64,000 nt of DNA, taken from assembly GCF_021513175.1 (NCBI RefSeq), contig NZ_CP090953.1, positions 2,972,501 to 3,036,500 on the forward strand, in the 5' to 3' direction. Origin of the DNA: Sphingomonas sp. S2-65 (GTDB taxonomy: Bacteria; Pseudomonadota; Alphaproteobacteria; Sphingomonadales; Sphingomonadaceae). Below the pieces are notes generated by a model. That model did no database searches. It was not told the origin of the DNA and worked only from the letters and a program-made list of their open reading frames with translations. This document shows, one piece after another, positions 39,168-49,178 of the stretch; position 1 is the stretch's first letter, and the number at the start of each line of letters is the position of its first letter. Both the position numbers and the translations under genes were made by a program.

Positions 39168-39785
39168 TTAGATGACGTCGAGCACCAGACCCAAGTCGCG
39201 CGCCTCTTCCGCTTCGATATACCAGTTGGATGGGGCGCGCTTCTGCACCTCTTCGAACGAGATGTTGGAGCCGGCGACCAAGTCGCGGAACCCTTCCTCC
39301 TCGATGCGGATCGAATGTTCGATCTCGTGAAGATTGGCCTGCAGCCCTGCGATCACCGTTTTCAGCGGGCCCTGTATGTTGACCGTTTTGCTGATGATCC
39401 GCTCGTGTATCATGATGCGGGTGCCGCGAGTGAGGAACCGCTTATCGACCGGAAAACTCGACATGAAGGTGGCACCGGCGGAATACACGGCGACCTTGCC
39501 CAGGAACAGCGTCTCGCGGCCGGTATATTCCCGCAGCAGGCGAAGCTCGTCGCCCATCAGGCGCGCGACTTCGGGGTCGCCGCCCAGCGTCGAGACGGAA
39601 ACGACCAGCGATCCTTCGACCGGGGCGTTGATGAGTTGCTGCCGGAAATTGACATACATGTCGTGATCGACCGAGCCGTGCAGCACGATGTGCGGAGTAG
39701 CGAGCAGCGGATAGCGTGCCGCTCGGCTGGCCGCCTCGGCATCTTCCGCCACGGTCTGAGAGTGGGGCTGATGGAGATCTGTCAT
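39168..39785 (-). CDS. ClpP-like serine protease (S14/crotonase fold)
   Basis: A 205-residue protein resembling ClpP proteolytic subunits. Probable nucleophile Ser102 in VAVYSAGATFM and His127 in RIMIHERI; N-terminal strand HIVLHGSVDHDMYVNFRQQL; C-terminal WYIEAEEARDLGLVLDVI, similar to the ClpP WMTAEEAKEYGLID end. It is divergent from canonical ClpP: the usual GMAAS nucleophile elbow is changed, and residues 1-30 are a polar lead. No ClpX or ClpA is nearby. It starts 45 bases after the caspase-like peptidase and may be co-transcribed. It could be a self-standing protease or a pseudo-enzyme. Confidence 0.78.
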   Translation of the reverse strand: MTDLHQPHSQTVAEDAEAASRAARYPLLATPHIVLHGSVDHDMYVNFRQQLINAPVEGSLVVSVSTLGGDPEVARLMGDELRLLREYTGRETLFLGKVAVYSAGATFMSSFPVDKRFLTRGTRIMIHERIISKTVNIQGPLKTVIAGLQANLHEIEHSIRIEEEGFRDLVAGSNISFEEVQKRAPSNWYIEAEEARDLGLVLDVI

Positions 39786-39830
39786 AGCAGCGGACAACCG
39801 TCCAGGCGTCGGCCAGTTCCCATATCTCAA

Positions 39831-40811
39831 CTAGTTAGCCTGTTCCAGCGCATCCGCAGCGGGGCGCCCGACGGGGGAAGTGGCGGTCGCCGGCATGCGG
39901 TCTTCGAGTGGCGCAAGCCAGCGTGCCACGCGGCTGCCGATCACGATCTGCGGCTTCGATGGCGTGAGGCTGCCGGCCGCTTCCCATTTGCCGATGGTAT
40001 CGCGCGCCTCGGCTCCTGCCGCATCCAAGGGTTGTGGCTTACGTAGCGCGTGATTGATCAGCGCGTCGCCGAAGAAGGTCCAGTCGTTCTCGGCCTGGCA
40101 TCCGAACGAAGTGCGATCGGCTGAGGCGGCGGTGAGCAGCGCGGTGGTGTCGTTGGCGAGTGCGGGAACGAAGATGCCCGAATAGCAGGCCGAAAGGATC
40201 AGCACGCGGTTGCGGATGCCGAGCTCGTCGAGGACGGCGCCGAGCCGGGCAGGGGAGAGGATGCCATATCCCTGATCGCCGTCATGATAGGCGATGCCGA
40301 CCTGCGCGCCGTGGCTGGTGGTGTAGAGCACCAGCACGTCCTGGTCCTTGTCCATCAGTTCGGCGACGCGGGCGAGGGTGACGGTCAGGGCGTTCAGGCT
40401 GCCGTTCGGCAGGTCGCCGGGGCCGCCGCCGACGCTTCCCGCGAGTGTCACCGTACGTCCGGCGGCGTCGAAACGGTGGGACAGCACCCTGGCCGCCTCC
40501 CGCGCCTCGCGTCCGAACACCGCGTCGCTGTCGAGCGCGACCGAGACGACATAGGCGTCGACGCGGTCCTTGCGTTGCGGGACCAGCACATGGAGCGCGG
40601 CGTCAAGCTTGCGGTGCTCGGCAAGCAGCCATTTGGCCGGGCGGCCGCGTTCGAGCTGCGGACCTTGTGGCAGGGAGTCGTTGATTTCCGCTGGCGTGGC
40701 GCCGAGCATCGGCGGCCATTCCTTGTTGTGCGCGGTCTGTGAAGTGGCGGGTGCGGCCACTGCTGCGAGTGCAGACACAGCGGCTAGCCGTACAAGATGA
40801 GAAACGCGCAT
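39831..40811 (-). CDS. Exported C13-family (legumain/caspase-like) cysteine peptidase
   Basis: A 326-residue protein with a signal peptide (RLAAVSALAAVAAPATSQ). The caspase-hemoglobinase fold signature is present: His167 in VLYTTSHGAQVG and Cys209 in VLILSACYSGIFVPAL, each after a hydrophobic strand. Mature location should be periplasm or outside. Bacterial C13 proteins are little studied; substrates are unknown. It is followed by the ClpP-like gene and lies between sdhA and sdhB. The C-terminal 60 residues after the domain are not recognisable. Confidence 0.82.
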   Translation of the reverse strand: MRVSHLVRLAAVSALAAVAAPATSQTAHNKEWPPMLGATPAEINDSLPQGPQLERGRPAKWLLAEHRKLDAALHVLVPQRKDRVDAYVVSVALDSDAVFGREAREAARVLSHRFDAAGRTVTLAGSVGGGPGDLPNGSLNALTVTLARVAELMDKDQDVLVLYTTSHGAQVGIAYHDGDQGYGILSPARLGAVLDELGIRNRVLILSACYSGIFVPALANDTTALLTAASADRTSFGCQAENDWTFFGDALINHALRKPQPLDAAGAEARDTIGKWEAAGSLTPSKPQIVIGSRVARWLAPLEDRMPATATSPVGRPAADALEQAN

Positions 40812-40913
40812 CGGACCGCCCCCGTTCGTCGAACGGAAAACAGTCTGACTGCGTGGAGGATCGAGTCAAGCGGTGCTGAGGCGATCCATCCCCTTGGGAA
40901 AGACGAAGGGATT

Positions 40914-40949
40914 GAAGAAGAAAGGCCCGCCTCCTGGTGGAAGCGGGCC
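40914..40949 (-). terminator. Intrinsic terminator of sdhCDA
   Basis: GGCCCGC / GCGGGCC stem with a 12-base loop about 45 bases past the sdhA stop. On the minus strand it is followed by TTTCTTCTT. Confidence 0.6.
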
Positions 40950-40994
40950 TCGCATTTCGGCATCGTCAGGAGGGCATCGCCTCCATCGCTTGGG

Positions 40995-42797
40995 TCAGTA
41001 CACGCGCTTCTTCGGCTCGATATATTTGATGTCGTCGGTCAGCGTGTATTCGTGCACCGGGCGGTAATCGATGCGGCTCTCGCCGCCCTTGCCGCCCCAG
41101 CCATCGAACCAATAGACGGTGTGCTTCATCCACTCATCGTCATGACGATCCGGGAAGTCCTCGTGCATGTGGGCGCCGCGGCTTTCCTTGCGGTTCACCG
41201 CAGAGCGGATCGTCACCTGGGCCTGGCCGAGCAGATTGTCGAGCTCCAGCGTCTCGATCAGGTCGGTGTTCCAGATCAGCGAACGGTCGGCGACGCCGAC
41301 GTCCTGCATCGAGGCATAGACCTGATCCATATGGGCGATGCCCTCACGCATCAGCTCATCGGTGCGGAACACAGCGCAATGGCGCTGCATCGTCCTCTGC
41401 ATGTCGCGGCGGATCGCCGAGGTGGGCGTCGCGCCGGCGGCGTAGCGGAAATGGTCGAGGCGGCCGAGTGCCAGCTCCTCCGATCCCTGTGGCAGCGGGT
41501 TGTGCGCGGTGTTGGGCTTGATGATCTCGGCGATGCGCTTGCCGGTCGCGCGGCCGAACACCACGAGATCGATCAGCGAGTTCGAGCCTAGGCGATTGGC
41601 GCCGTGCACCGACACGCACGCCGCTTCGCCGACCGCGAACAGGCCGGGGACGATCGTGTCGGGGCCATCGGCGCCGAGCGTCACGACTTCACCGTGATAA
41701 TTGGTCGGGATGCCGCCCATATTATAGTGGACGGTCGGAACCACCGGCAGCGGCTGGCGGGTCAGGTCGACGCCCGCGAAGACCTTGCCGGTCTCGGTGA
41801 TGCCGGGGAGCCGTTCGTGCAGGATCTTCGGGTCGATGTGGTTCAAGTGAAGGTAGATATGGTCCTTCTCCTTGCCCACGCCGCGGCCTTCGCGGATCTC
41901 CATCGCCATCGAGCGTGACACGACGTCACGCGATGCGAGATCCTTGGCGGAGGGCGCATAGCGCTCCATGAAGCGCTCGCCCTCGGAGTTGGTGAGGTAG
42001 CCGCCTTCGCCGCGCGCACCTTCGGTGATGAGCACGCCCGCGCCGTAGATGCCGGTCGGGTGGAACTGGACGAACTCCATGTCCTGGAGCGGCAGGCCGG
42101 CGCGCAGCACCATGGCGTTGCCGTCACCGGTGCAGGTGTGCGCCGAAGTCGCCGACTGGTAGACGCGGCCATAGCCGCCGGTCGCGAGCACGACGGCGTG
42201 CGAACGGAAGCGGTGGATCGAGCCGTCTTCCATGCACAGGGCGATCACGCCGCGGCACTGGCCGTTCTCCATGATCAGGTCGAGCGCGAAATATTCGATG
42301 AAGAAGTCGGCGTCATACTTCAGGCTCTGCTGGTAGAGCGTGTGCAGCATGGCATGGCCGGTGCGGTCGGCGGCGGCGCAGGTGCGCTGCGCGGGCGGGC
42401 CGGCGCCCATGTTCTGCATCATGCCGCCGAACGGACGCTGGTAGATCTTGCCTTCGGCCGTGCGGCTGAACGGCATGCCGGCATGTTCGAGCTCGTAGAC
42501 CGCGGCGGGTGCCTCGCGCGTCAGATACTCGATCGCGTCCTGGTCGCCGAGCCAGTCGGAGCCCTTGACCGTGTCGTACATGTGCCAGGTCCAATGGTCC
42601 GGACCCATGTTGCCGAGGCTGGCGGCGATGCCGCCCTGCGCCGCGACGGTGTGCGAGCGAGTCGGGAACACCTTGGTGATGCAGGCGGTCTTCAGCCCGC
42701 TTTCGGCGATGCCCATGGTGGCGCGCAGCCCGGCGCCGCCGGCACCCACGACGACTGCGTCATAGGTGTGGTCGATGATCTTGTATGCGCTGGGCAT
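40995..42797 (-). CDS. sdhA: Succinate dehydrogenase flavoprotein subunit
   Basis: A 600-residue FAD subunit facing the cytoplasm. FAD-binding [16 protein letters not shown]; the covalent FAD histidine in [42 protein letters not shown]; active-site region [15 protein letters not shown]-terminal [24 protein letters not shown]. It oxidises succinate to fumarate. Its ATG overlaps the sdhD stop (TAATG). A terminator follows, so sdhB is not part of this transcript. Confidence 0.98.
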   Translation of the reverse strand: MPSAYKIIDHTYDAVVVGAGGAGLRATMGIAESGLKTACITKVFPTRSHTVAAQGGIAASLGNMGPDHWTWHMYDTVKGSDWLGDQDAIEYLTREAPAAVYELEHAGMPFSRTAEGKIYQRPFGGMMQNMGAGPPAQRTCAAADRTGHAMLHTLYQQSLKYDADFFIEYFALDLIMENGQCRGVIALCMEDGSIHRFRSHAVVLATGGYGRVYQSATSAHTCTGDGNAMVLRAGLPLQDMEFVQFHPTGIYGAGVLITEGARGEGGYLTNSEGERFMERYAPSAKDLASRDVVSRSMAMEIREGRGVGKEKDHIYLHLNHIDPKILHERLPGITETGKVFAGVDLTRQPLPVVPTVHYNMGGIPTNYHGEVVTLGADGPDTIVPGLFAVGEAACVSVHGANRLGSNSLIDLVVFGRATGKRIAEIIKPNTAHNPLPQGSEELALGRLDHFRYAAGATPTSAIRRDMQRTMQRHCAVFRTDELMREGIAHMDQVYASMQDVGVADRSLIWNTDLIETLELDNLLGQAQVTIRSAVNRKESRGAHMHEDFPDRHDDEWMKHTVYWFDGWGGKGGESRIDYRPVHEYTLTDDIKYIEPKKRVY

Positions 42798-43186
42798 TAC
42801 AGGGCCGCTCCGGCCGTGAAGGCCACCTTGAGGATCGAGAAGATCGCGAGTGTCGCCGTCGCGATGGTGAAATATTTGAGCAGGGCGAGCAGCACGAAGC
42901 GGGTGTGGTCGTGCTGATAATCCTCGATCACCACCGTGAGGCCGTGGTGGAAATGGTAGAAGACGCTGACGACGAGCAGGATCAGCGGCACCGCGACGAG
43001 CGGCTCGGCCATCCAGGCGGTTACGGTCGCATGGTCATAGGCCGGCAGCAGCGCGATCGAGATCAGGAACCACAGCACCAGGATCAGGTTCGACCCGGCG
43101 CTCAGCTTGTGGTGCCACCAGTCGTCGGCGCCTTCGTGCGCGGAGCCGAGGCCGCGGACGCGGCCGAGTTCGGTGCCGTTACCCAA
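42797..43186 (-). CDS. sdhD: Succinate dehydrogenase membrane anchor subunit
   Basis: A 129-residue protein with three membrane helices. The segment [18 protein letters not shown] carries the heme-ligand His and the Asp-Tyr pair of the quinone site. The N-terminus [20 protein letters not shown] is typical of the alphaproteobacterial form. It overlaps sdhC by eight bases and sdhA by one. Confidence 0.92.
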   Translation of the reverse strand: MGNGTELGRVRGLGSAHEGADDWWHHKLSAGSNLILVLWFLISIALLPAYDHATVTAWMAEPLVAVPLILLVVSVFYHFHHGLTVVIEDYQHDHTRFVLLALLKYFTIATATLAIFSILKVAFTAGAAL

Positions 43187-43601
43187 TGCTCTTCTCCACG
43201 ATGACGGCCCAGAAGGCGATGGTGAGGATCACCGAGACGACGAAGGTTGCCAGCGCCGAGCGCTTGTTGACGCCGAGCTCGAACGCAGCGCCTGCATCCA
43301 TGAACAAGTGGCGCACGCCCGACGCCATGTGCTGGAAGAAGGAAAGCGAGAGGCCGATGCCGAGGATGTATCCGGCGATGTTCAGCTTGCCCGAGCTCAG
43401 CGTGAACAGGTCCATGAACGACGCATAGGCCGCAGGTCCCGATGCCAGCGCACTCAGCCACCACACGAACAGGAAGGTGCCGACCGTCGCCATGCCACTG
43501 CCGGTGACGCGGTGGACGATCGAGACCGTCATGTGCGGTCCCCATTTCCAGATCGAGAGGTGCGGCGATAATGGGCGCGCCGTATTGCGGACGTTGGCCA
43601 A
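43179..43601 (-). CDS. sdhC: Succinate dehydrogenase cytochrome b556 subunit
   Basis: A 140-residue membrane protein with three helices. RPLSPHLSIWKWGPHMTVSIVHRVTGSG is the family signature with the Ser/Arg of the quinone site. The heme b His is in HMASGVRHLFMDAG. The start is taken as the TTG that gives M-ANVRNTARPLSPHL, preceded by AAAGGAA. A Met 18 codons upstream would add an unrelated, Arg-rich stretch. It is the first gene of sdhCDA; the promoter should lie in the 120-base gap to the divergent chemoreceptor gene. Confidence 0.93.
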   Translation of the reverse strand: MANVRNTARPLSPHLSIWKWGPHMTVSIVHRVTGSGMATVGTFLFVWWLSALASGPAAYASFMDLFTLSSGKLNIAGYILGIGLSLSFFQHMASGVRHLFMDAGAAFELGVNKRSALATFVVSVILTIAFWAVIVEKSIG

Positions 43602-43721
43602 GGGTATTCCTTTCGGGTCGACGCGCCTCCTTAATCCGGCGGTCACGGGATGCAAGCCGGCTTAAGCTCTTCAAGCGTTTGGCTAACCGGGTCTTAACGT
43701 CTTTGCCGCATAGCCGGAAGC

Positions 43722-45125
43722 ATGAGCGGCGTGTTGTTCGGCCGCATCGAGGACCTGTTCACTGTGGCACTGACGAAGGATCTTCCGCCGGCCGGCACCA
43801 TGAGCGCGCGCATCGACGTGCGCGAACGGCTGCGTATTTTCGATTTCGATGGTGCGCTCCTCAACTGGAGTCGAGAGACCTGGAATGTGCTGGAGCCCGA
43901 GATCCGCGAGGTTTCCGGCGCATATTGGGAACAATGGCAGCGCTGTTTCGCCGACACTGCCCGATGGGTGCCCGACGAAACGCCGAAGATGATCGATTTG
44001 GGGGTCGTGTTCCTCCGCAACCGCTTTCTGGACACGCAAGGTAGCGAGTGGGTCGAGTCGATCGAGCGCTCGGTCGCGGCAGCCTATGGCGCCGACGTGC
44101 CGCCAATGACCCTGTTGTCGATGATCAGCGCCAGCGACCGCGCCGCGCTGGAGGTCGTGATCCGACGCGCGAGCGACGATCCTGCGCGTGTCCAGCGCCT
44201 GGTGGATACGCTGATGCGGCTGTCCGCGCTCGAGTGCGACATCACCGTCGAACTCTACAACATGTACCGCGAGCATAGCGCGCAGGCGGCGCGCGATCGG
44301 CTCGCGACGGATTTCCAGCTCTCGATCGGTGCAACGGTCGAACAGGCGTCGCGGGACGGCGGCCAACTTCGCGTGCAGGCGGTGCAGACCTCCGCCTCGG
44401 CCCGCGGCATGCTGGGCAAGGCGTCCGAAGTGGCTGCTGCGGCCGAGCAGTCGGCGGTCGCAATGCGCGAAGCCGCCCAGACCGCAGCCGGGCTGATCCG
44501 CGCAATCGAGGACGCGCGCACCGAAGTGGAGGCAGCGGCCGCCATCGCTACGCGCGCTTCAAGCCAGGCGGGTACCGCCGTCGGCATGTCCGAGACGCTC
44601 AGCGAGCATGCGAAGTCGATCGAGTCGATCCTCGGGCTGATTCGCGACATCGCCGGCCAGACCAATTTGCTGGCATTGAACGCAACTATCGAAGCGGCGC
44701 GCGCAGGCGATGCCGGACGCGGCTTTGCAGTGGTGGCGCAGGAAGTGAAGAGCCTGGCCAACCAGACCGCCCGCGCGACCGACGACATCGCGGCCAAGAT
44801 CGCCGCTATTCAATCTGCCACGCGTTCCACGGTGGAGACCAACGCCTCCATCCGTTCGACGGTGAGCGAGGTGCAAGAGAGCGCCGACCGCATCCGTTCC
44901 GCGATGGAAGTGCAGGCGCAGACCGTGACGGCAATCACCGCCGCGGTCGACGAGACGGCCCTTGCCGCGGACTCGATGTCCGCGACGATCGGGGCAATCC
45001 GCGAAGACACCGAGACAGTGGCCTCGGAGATCGACCGAGTGGGGCAGGGCTTTGCTGCGCTGGATGCGCAGTTGGGCACATTAAAGGGCAGCGCGGGCGA
45101 GTTCATCGCCAAGGTCGCGGCCTGA
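43722..45125 (+). CDS. Soluble methyl-accepting chemotaxis protein with globin-like N-terminus, no candidate heme His
   Basis: A 467-residue protein with no membrane segment. Residues about 30-190 form an all-helical N-terminal sensor that aligns with the next gene's sensor around DFDGALL (DWDGAIT there) and the W110...VP pattern. Where that neighbour has His101, this protein has Ser117, so heme binding by the proximal residue is unlikely. Residues about 215-467 are the signalling coiled coil; the hairpin tip is [37 protein letters not shown]. The signalling half is almost identical in protein sequence to the next gene. The start could also be the Met at residue 27. It diverges from sdhC. Confidence 0.85.
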   Translation: MSGVLFGRIEDLFTVALTKDLPPAGTMSARIDVRERLRIFDFDGALLNWSRETWNVLEPEIREVSGAYWEQWQRCFADTARWVPDETPKMIDLGVVFLRNRFLDTQGSEWVESIERSVAAAYGADVPPMTLLSMISASDRAALEVVIRRASDDPARVQRLVDTLMRLSALECDITVELYNMYREHSAQAARDRLATDFQLSIGATVEQASRDGGQLRVQAVQTSASARGMLGKASEVAAAAEQSAVAMREAAQTAAGLIRAIEDARTEVEAAAAIATRASSQAGTAVGMSETLSEHAKSIESILGLIRDIAGQTNLLALNATIEAARAGDAGRGFAVVAQEVKSLANQTARATDDIAAKIAAIQSATRSTVETNASIRSTVSEVQESADRIRSAMEVQAQTVTAITAAVDETALAADSMSATIGAIREDTETVASEIDRVGQGFAALDAQLGTLKGSAGEFIAKVAA

Positions 45126-45138
45126 GGGGAGAGAGCCG

Positions 45139-46494
45139 ATGTTCGACAATCAGAGCGCATTGGAGAATGCGCGCAAGACAATCGGCTCTGTGTCCGATTA
45201 TGACTGGGACGGTGCGATCACCCGGCGCTGCCCGGAGATAGCGCAGTTGCTCGAAGCCGAGCATGACCGCATCGCCGAGGGTTTCTGGACCCATTTCCTC
45301 GAACTTCCCTTCTTCCGCAATCTCAAGGCCGGGTTCGACGAGGAGCGGCTCACTGCGTTGCGGACCCTTAGCGCCCGCTATAGCCGCATCCGCTACGAGC
45401 AGCCGTTCAGCGACGAGTGGATGCAGATGGCGATCTATCATGCGGATTACGCATATCGCATGCGTGTCCCGGCGGCCGCGATGCTGGCGGGCTTCGCCAA
45501 CACTCACAGCATCACGATGGCAATCCTGGCGGAGAAGCTTGCCGGAGAGACCGGCCGGCTGGGCGAGCTTTGTGACGCAGTGAACCGGGTGGGGTTGGTC
45601 GAAACCAACCTGATGGCGATGCACGTCGGCGCGTTGGTGGCGGAGCGGAACATCAGCAAGCGTCGCGAGCGCTCGACCGAGTTTCGCGACGCCATCGCGC
45701 AATCGATCCTCAGCGCAACCGACGCCGGAAACCGCATTCGCGTGCAAGCTCAGGGCGCGTCGAGTTCGGCACGCGGCATGCTGGGCAAGGCGTCCGAAGT
45801 GGCGGCAGCTGCCGAGCAGTCGGCCGTGGCGATGCGCGAAGCCGCGCAGACAGCGGCCGGGCTGATCCGGGCGATCGAGGACGCCCGTACCGAAGTGGAA
45901 GCGGCGGCAGACATCGCCACACGCGCATCGAGCCAGGCGGGCACTGCGGTCGGCATGTCGGAGGCGCTGAGCGATCATGCGAAATCGATCGAGTCGATCC
46001 TGGGCCTGATCCGCGACATCGCCGGGCAGACCAACCTGCTGGCGCTGAACGCGACGATCGAGGCGGCGCGCGCTGGAGACGCCGGGCGCGGCTTCGCAGT
46101 GGTGGCGCAGGAAGTGAAGAGCCTCGCCAGCCAGACCGCCCGTGCGACCGACGATATTGCCGCCAAGATCGCGGCGATCCAGTCGGCGACACGCTCGACG
46201 GTTGAAACCAACGCGTCCATTCGCTCGACAGTGGCCGAAGTGCAGGAGAGCGCCGATCGGATTCGCAGCGCGATGGAAGTGCAGGCGCAGACGGTGACTG
46301 CGATCACGGCGGCGGTCGACGAGACTGCGCTTGCCGCGGATTCGATGTCCGCGACCATTGGCGCGATCCGGGAAGATACGAAGACGGTCACCAGCGAGAT
46401 CGACACGCTGCAGCGCGATGTCGCCGAAGTGGATGATCGGCTGGGGCAGCTTCGTGAGGCCGCCGACAGTTTTTCCAGTTCGGTCGCGGCGTGA
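45139..46494 (+). CDS. Soluble chemoreceptor, candidate globin-coupled sensor
   Basis: A 451-residue cytoplasmic protein, 13 bases after its paralogue and with its own GGGGAGAG site. Residues 20-175 resemble a protoglobin-type sensor: [38 protein letters not shown], and [22 protein letters not shown], where His101 is a candidate proximal heme ligand, in the place where globin-coupled sensors have H-x-x-I-G-L-P-P. Residues 200-451 are the methyl-accepting signalling domain with the conserved tip [21 protein letters not shown] role in aerotaxis or gas sensing is inferred, not shown. No other che gene is nearby. Confidence 0.83.
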   Translation: MFDNQSALENARKTIGSVSDYDWDGAITRRCPEIAQLLEAEHDRIAEGFWTHFLELPFFRNLKAGFDEERLTALRTLSARYSRIRYEQPFSDEWMQMAIYHADYAYRMRVPAAAMLAGFANTHSITMAILAEKLAGETGRLGELCDAVNRVGLVETNLMAMHVGALVAERNISKRRERSTEFRDAIAQSILSATDAGNRIRVQAQGASSSARGMLGKASEVAAAAEQSAVAMREAAQTAAGLIRAIEDARTEVEAAADIATRASSQAGTAVGMSEALSDHAKSIESILGLIRDIAGQTNLLALNATIEAARAGDAGRGFAVVAQEVKSLASQTARATDDIAAKIAAIQSATRSTVETNASIRSTVAEVQESADRIRSAMEVQAQTVTAITAAVDETALAADSMSATIGAIREDTKTVTSEIDTLQRDVAEVDDRLGQLREAADSFSSSVAA

Positions 46495-46532
46495 CGCTTT
46501 CTCGCGCGCTGCCTTGCCGCTAGGGCAGGGCG

Positions 46533-47231
46533 ATGACGAATATCCTGCTTACCGGCAGCAGCCGCGGCATCGGCGCTGCTATTGCCCAGACACTGACCGG
46601 CGACGGGCTCCGGCTGGTCGGCCACGGCACACAAAGCGGCATCTCTGCGGACTTCGCCGACCCGGCGGCGCCCCGGGCTCTCTGGGAGAAGGCGCTCGCG
46701 GCACTTGATGGCCGCATCGACGTGCTGATCAACAATGCCGGCGTGTTCGAGGCCACTCCGCTCGACCTTGACCATGACGACTGGGTTGCAGGGTGGGAGC
46801 GGACCATGCGCATCAACCTGACGGCGTCGGCGGAGCTTTGCCGTCTGGCAATCCGGCACTGGCAAGCCGAAGGACGGCCCGGACGGATCGTCAACGTCGC
46901 CAGCCGGGCGGCCTATCGCGGCGACAGCCCGGCGCATTGGCATTATGCCGCATCGAAGGCCGGCATGGTGGCGATGACCAAGTCGATCGCGCGGGGCTAT
47001 GCGGCCCAGGGTATTCTCGCCTTTGCGATATGTCCCGGCTTCACCATGACCGGCATGGCGGAGGAGTATTTGGCTAGCCGGGGAGGCGACAAGTTGCTGG
47101 CCGACATCCCGCTGGGCCGGGTTGCAGCCCCGGAAGAGATCGCCACGCTGGCGCGCTTTTGTGCACTCGAGGCCCCGCCCTCGATGACGGGCGCGGTGCT
47201 CGACGCCAATGGAGCAAGCTATGTCCGCTGA
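46533..47231 (+). CDS. Short-chain dehydrogenase/reductase
   Basis: A 232-residue SDR: NILLTGSSRGIGAAIAQTL, NNAGVFEATPL, active-site Ser in VNVASRAAYRG and Tyr-Lys in HYAASKAGMVAM, then AICPGFTMTGMAEEYL. Close in style to 3-oxoacyl-ACP reductase-like SDRs, though substrate is unknown. It follows the chemoreceptor by 38 bases and its end overlaps prmA by 11 bases, suggesting co-expression with prmA. Confidence 0.88.
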   Translation: MTNILLTGSSRGIGAAIAQTLTGDGLRLVGHGTQSGISADFADPAAPRALWEKALAALDGRIDVLINNAGVFEATPLDLDHDDWVAGWERTMRINLTASAELCRLAIRHWQAEGRPGRIVNVASRAAYRGDSPAHWHYAASKAGMVAMTKSIARGYAAQGILAFAICPGFTMTGMAEEYLASRGGDKLLADIPLGRVAAPEEIATLARFCALEAPPSMTGAVLDANGASYVR

Positions 47232-48162
47232 GCCCGACAGCTGGCGCACCAGCTTCCCGTGCACGCGCGCCGAGGCCGAGGCGATCGATGCCGCCGAAGT
47301 GCCGCTGGACGCGGTGCTGATGACGACCGAGGAGGTCGAAGACGACCGTGAGCATTGGCGGCTCGACGCCTATACCGATGCCGAGCCCGACGCGGCGCTG
47401 CTTGCGGCTCTGCGCGCGCTGGTGCCGAGCGCGGGCGACATCGAGCCTGAAATCGTCGCGCTGACGCCGGAAGATTGGGTGGCATTGAGCCAGGAGGGGC
47501 TGGAGCCGATCCGCGAAGGTCGCTTCGTGGTGCACACCAGCGCGCATCCGGTGGAGCCGCCCGCTGGCGGCCGTGCGTTCCTGATCGATGCCGGGCGCGC
47601 ATTCGGCACTGGCCATCATGCGACGACTTCGGGCTGCCTTGCGATGCTCGACCGCATGGCAGACCGGCGCTTCGCCAAGGTCATCGATATCGGCACCGGC
47701 ACCGGCCTGCTCGCCTTCGCCGCCGCCGAGTTGTGGCCAGAGGCCGAGATCATCGCGACCGACATCGACCCGCACGCGGTGGACGTCACGCGAGAAAATG
47801 GCGGGCGCAACGGCATCAAACCGATCGAACTGATCGTCGCCGACGGCGCGCTCAGCGACACGATCGCCGCGCATGCGCCCTATGATCTGCTGATCGCCAA
47901 CATCCTGGCGGGTCCGCTGGTGTCGATGGCGCCCGAAGTGGCGGCGATCGCCGATGCTGGCGCCAGCATCGTGCTTGCCGGGTTGCTGGAGACGCAACGC
48001 GAGCAGGTCGTGGCTGCGTTCCAAGGCTGTGGCTGCACGCTGGAGGAAGTCGACCGCCGCGGCGACTGGACGATCCTGCGCCTGACCGCAGGGACCACGC
48101 GCTACGTGCCGACCACGCCGCCGAACCCCAAGGGGCGCGATGGCTGGGCGCTTGATATCTAG
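47221..48162 (+). CDS. prmA: Ribosomal protein L11 methyltransferase
   Basis: A 313-residue SAM-dependent methyltransferase that methylates L11 lysines and the N-terminus. Substrate domain at residues 1-115. SAM motif FAKVIDIGTGTGLLAFAAAEL, then TDIDPHAVDVTRENGGRNG and the catalytic loop LLIANILAGPLVSMAPE. RafGTGHHATT-type GRAFGTGHHATTSGC is present. Start chosen at ATG after GGAGCAAGCT. It overlaps the upstream SDR. Non-essential housekeeping gene; its convergent neighbour is the hydroxylase gene. Confidence 0.93.
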   Translation: MSAEPDSWRTSFPCTRAEAEAIDAAEVPLDAVLMTTEEVEDDREHWRLDAYTDAEPDAALLAALRALVPSAGDIEPEIVALTPEDWVALSQEGLEPIREGRFVVHTSAHPVEPPAGGRAFLIDAGRAFGTGHHATTSGCLAMLDRMADRRFAKVIDIGTGTGLLAFAAAELWPEAEIIATDIDPHAVDVTRENGGRNGIKPIELIVADGALSDTIAAHAPYDLLIANILAGPLVSMAPEVAAIADAGASIVLAGLLETQREQVVAAFQGCGCTLEEVDRRGDWTILRLTAGTTRYVPTTPPNPKGRDGWALDI

Positions 48163-48250
48163 TTCGTGCGCTAGTCCCTGGCGAGGGTCGGCCCAGCTGC
48201 GATGCTGTGGACAAAGGGCCGGCTCCAGTCTTCGTCGGGGAACCTGGTCT

Positions 48251-49123
48251 TCAGCCCACTAGCTTGCCCGTCGCATATTCCTGCGTTCCGCGCGTGATCA
48301 AATCATCCTCGGGTAGGATCGCCGCTACCGCAATGTCCGGCAGTTGCAGCAGCTCGCCGTAAAGGGGCGCAAAGTCGGTCTCCACGGTCAGCCGCAGCAG
48401 CTCGTCGAAGCTCGGGATGACGAAGTAGTTCTGCTGGAAATCGTCGATCCGGTACTCGGTTCGCATGACGCGCTTGAGATCGAAGCGAATACGGTTGGGG
48501 CTATCGCTTTCCAGCGCGAACCGGCTTTCGGCCGAGCTCGACACGATGCCCGAGCCGTAGATGCGGAGATCATCCTCCTCCTGCACAAGGCCGAATTCGA
48601 CCGTGTACCAGTAGAGCCGCCCAAGCTGCTTCAGGGCGCCGAGTTCCAGCGCGCGTTTGCCGCCGCGGCCATAGGCCTCTAGATAATCGGCGAATACCGG
48701 ATCGGCGAGCATCGGCACATGGCCGAACACGTCATGGAACACGTCCGGTTCCTGGATATAGTCGAGCTGGTCCGGACGCCGAATGAAGTTGCCCGCGACG
48801 AAGCGGCGATTGGCCATGTGATCGAAGAACACGTCGTCGGGGACAAGGCCCGGGACGGCGACGACCTGCCACCCGGTCAGCCTCATCAGCCGCTCCGAAA
48901 GCTCCTCGAAGTTGGGAATGCCCGAGTCGGATAGCTTCAGGGCATCAAGTCCCTTCAGATATGCCTTGGACGCGCGACCGGGCAGCAGCTTGGCCTGGCG
49001 CTCGAACAGAGTGTCCCAGGTGGCGTGTTCCTCCGGCGTGTAGGCGCGCCAGTTCTGCGGGATCGTCCAATCGGCCGATGCGCCTTCCGGCGGGTGTTCC
49101 AGTACGTGGGTTTCTTCTGCCAT
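48251..49123 (-). CDS. phhA: Phenylalanine 4-monooxygenase
   Basis: A 290-residue iron enzyme that converts phenylalanine to tyrosine with tetrahydropterin. The 2-His-1-Glu facial triad is His130 and His135 in EPDVFHDVFGHVPML and Glu176 in YWYTVEFGLVQEEDD. It lacks the regulatory ACT domain of animal enzymes, as usual for bacteria. Start taken at MAEETHVLEHPP; the ORF extends 29 Arg-rich codons upstream without homology. No pterin dehydratase (phhB) or tyrosine pathway gene is adjacent, so it stands alone. Confidence 0.95.
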   Translation of the reverse strand: MAEETHVLEHPPEGASADWTIPQNWRAYTPEEHATWDTLFERQAKLLPGRASKAYLKGLDALKLSDSGIPNFEELSERLMRLTGWQVVAVPGLVPDDVFFDHMANRRFVAGNFIRRPDQLDYIQEPDVFHDVFGHVPMLADPVFADYLEAYGRGGKRALELGALKQLGRLYWYTVEFGLVQEEDDLRIYGSGIVSSSAESRFALESDSPNRIRFDLKRVMRTEYRIDDFQQNYFVIPSFDELLRLTVETDFAPLYGELLQLPDIAVAAILPEDDLITRGTQEYATGKLVG

Positions 49124-49178
49124 TGCGGCAGCATAGCATGGCGCCCGGCGCGGGTGGAAGCGTGCCGGGCGCAGCCCG

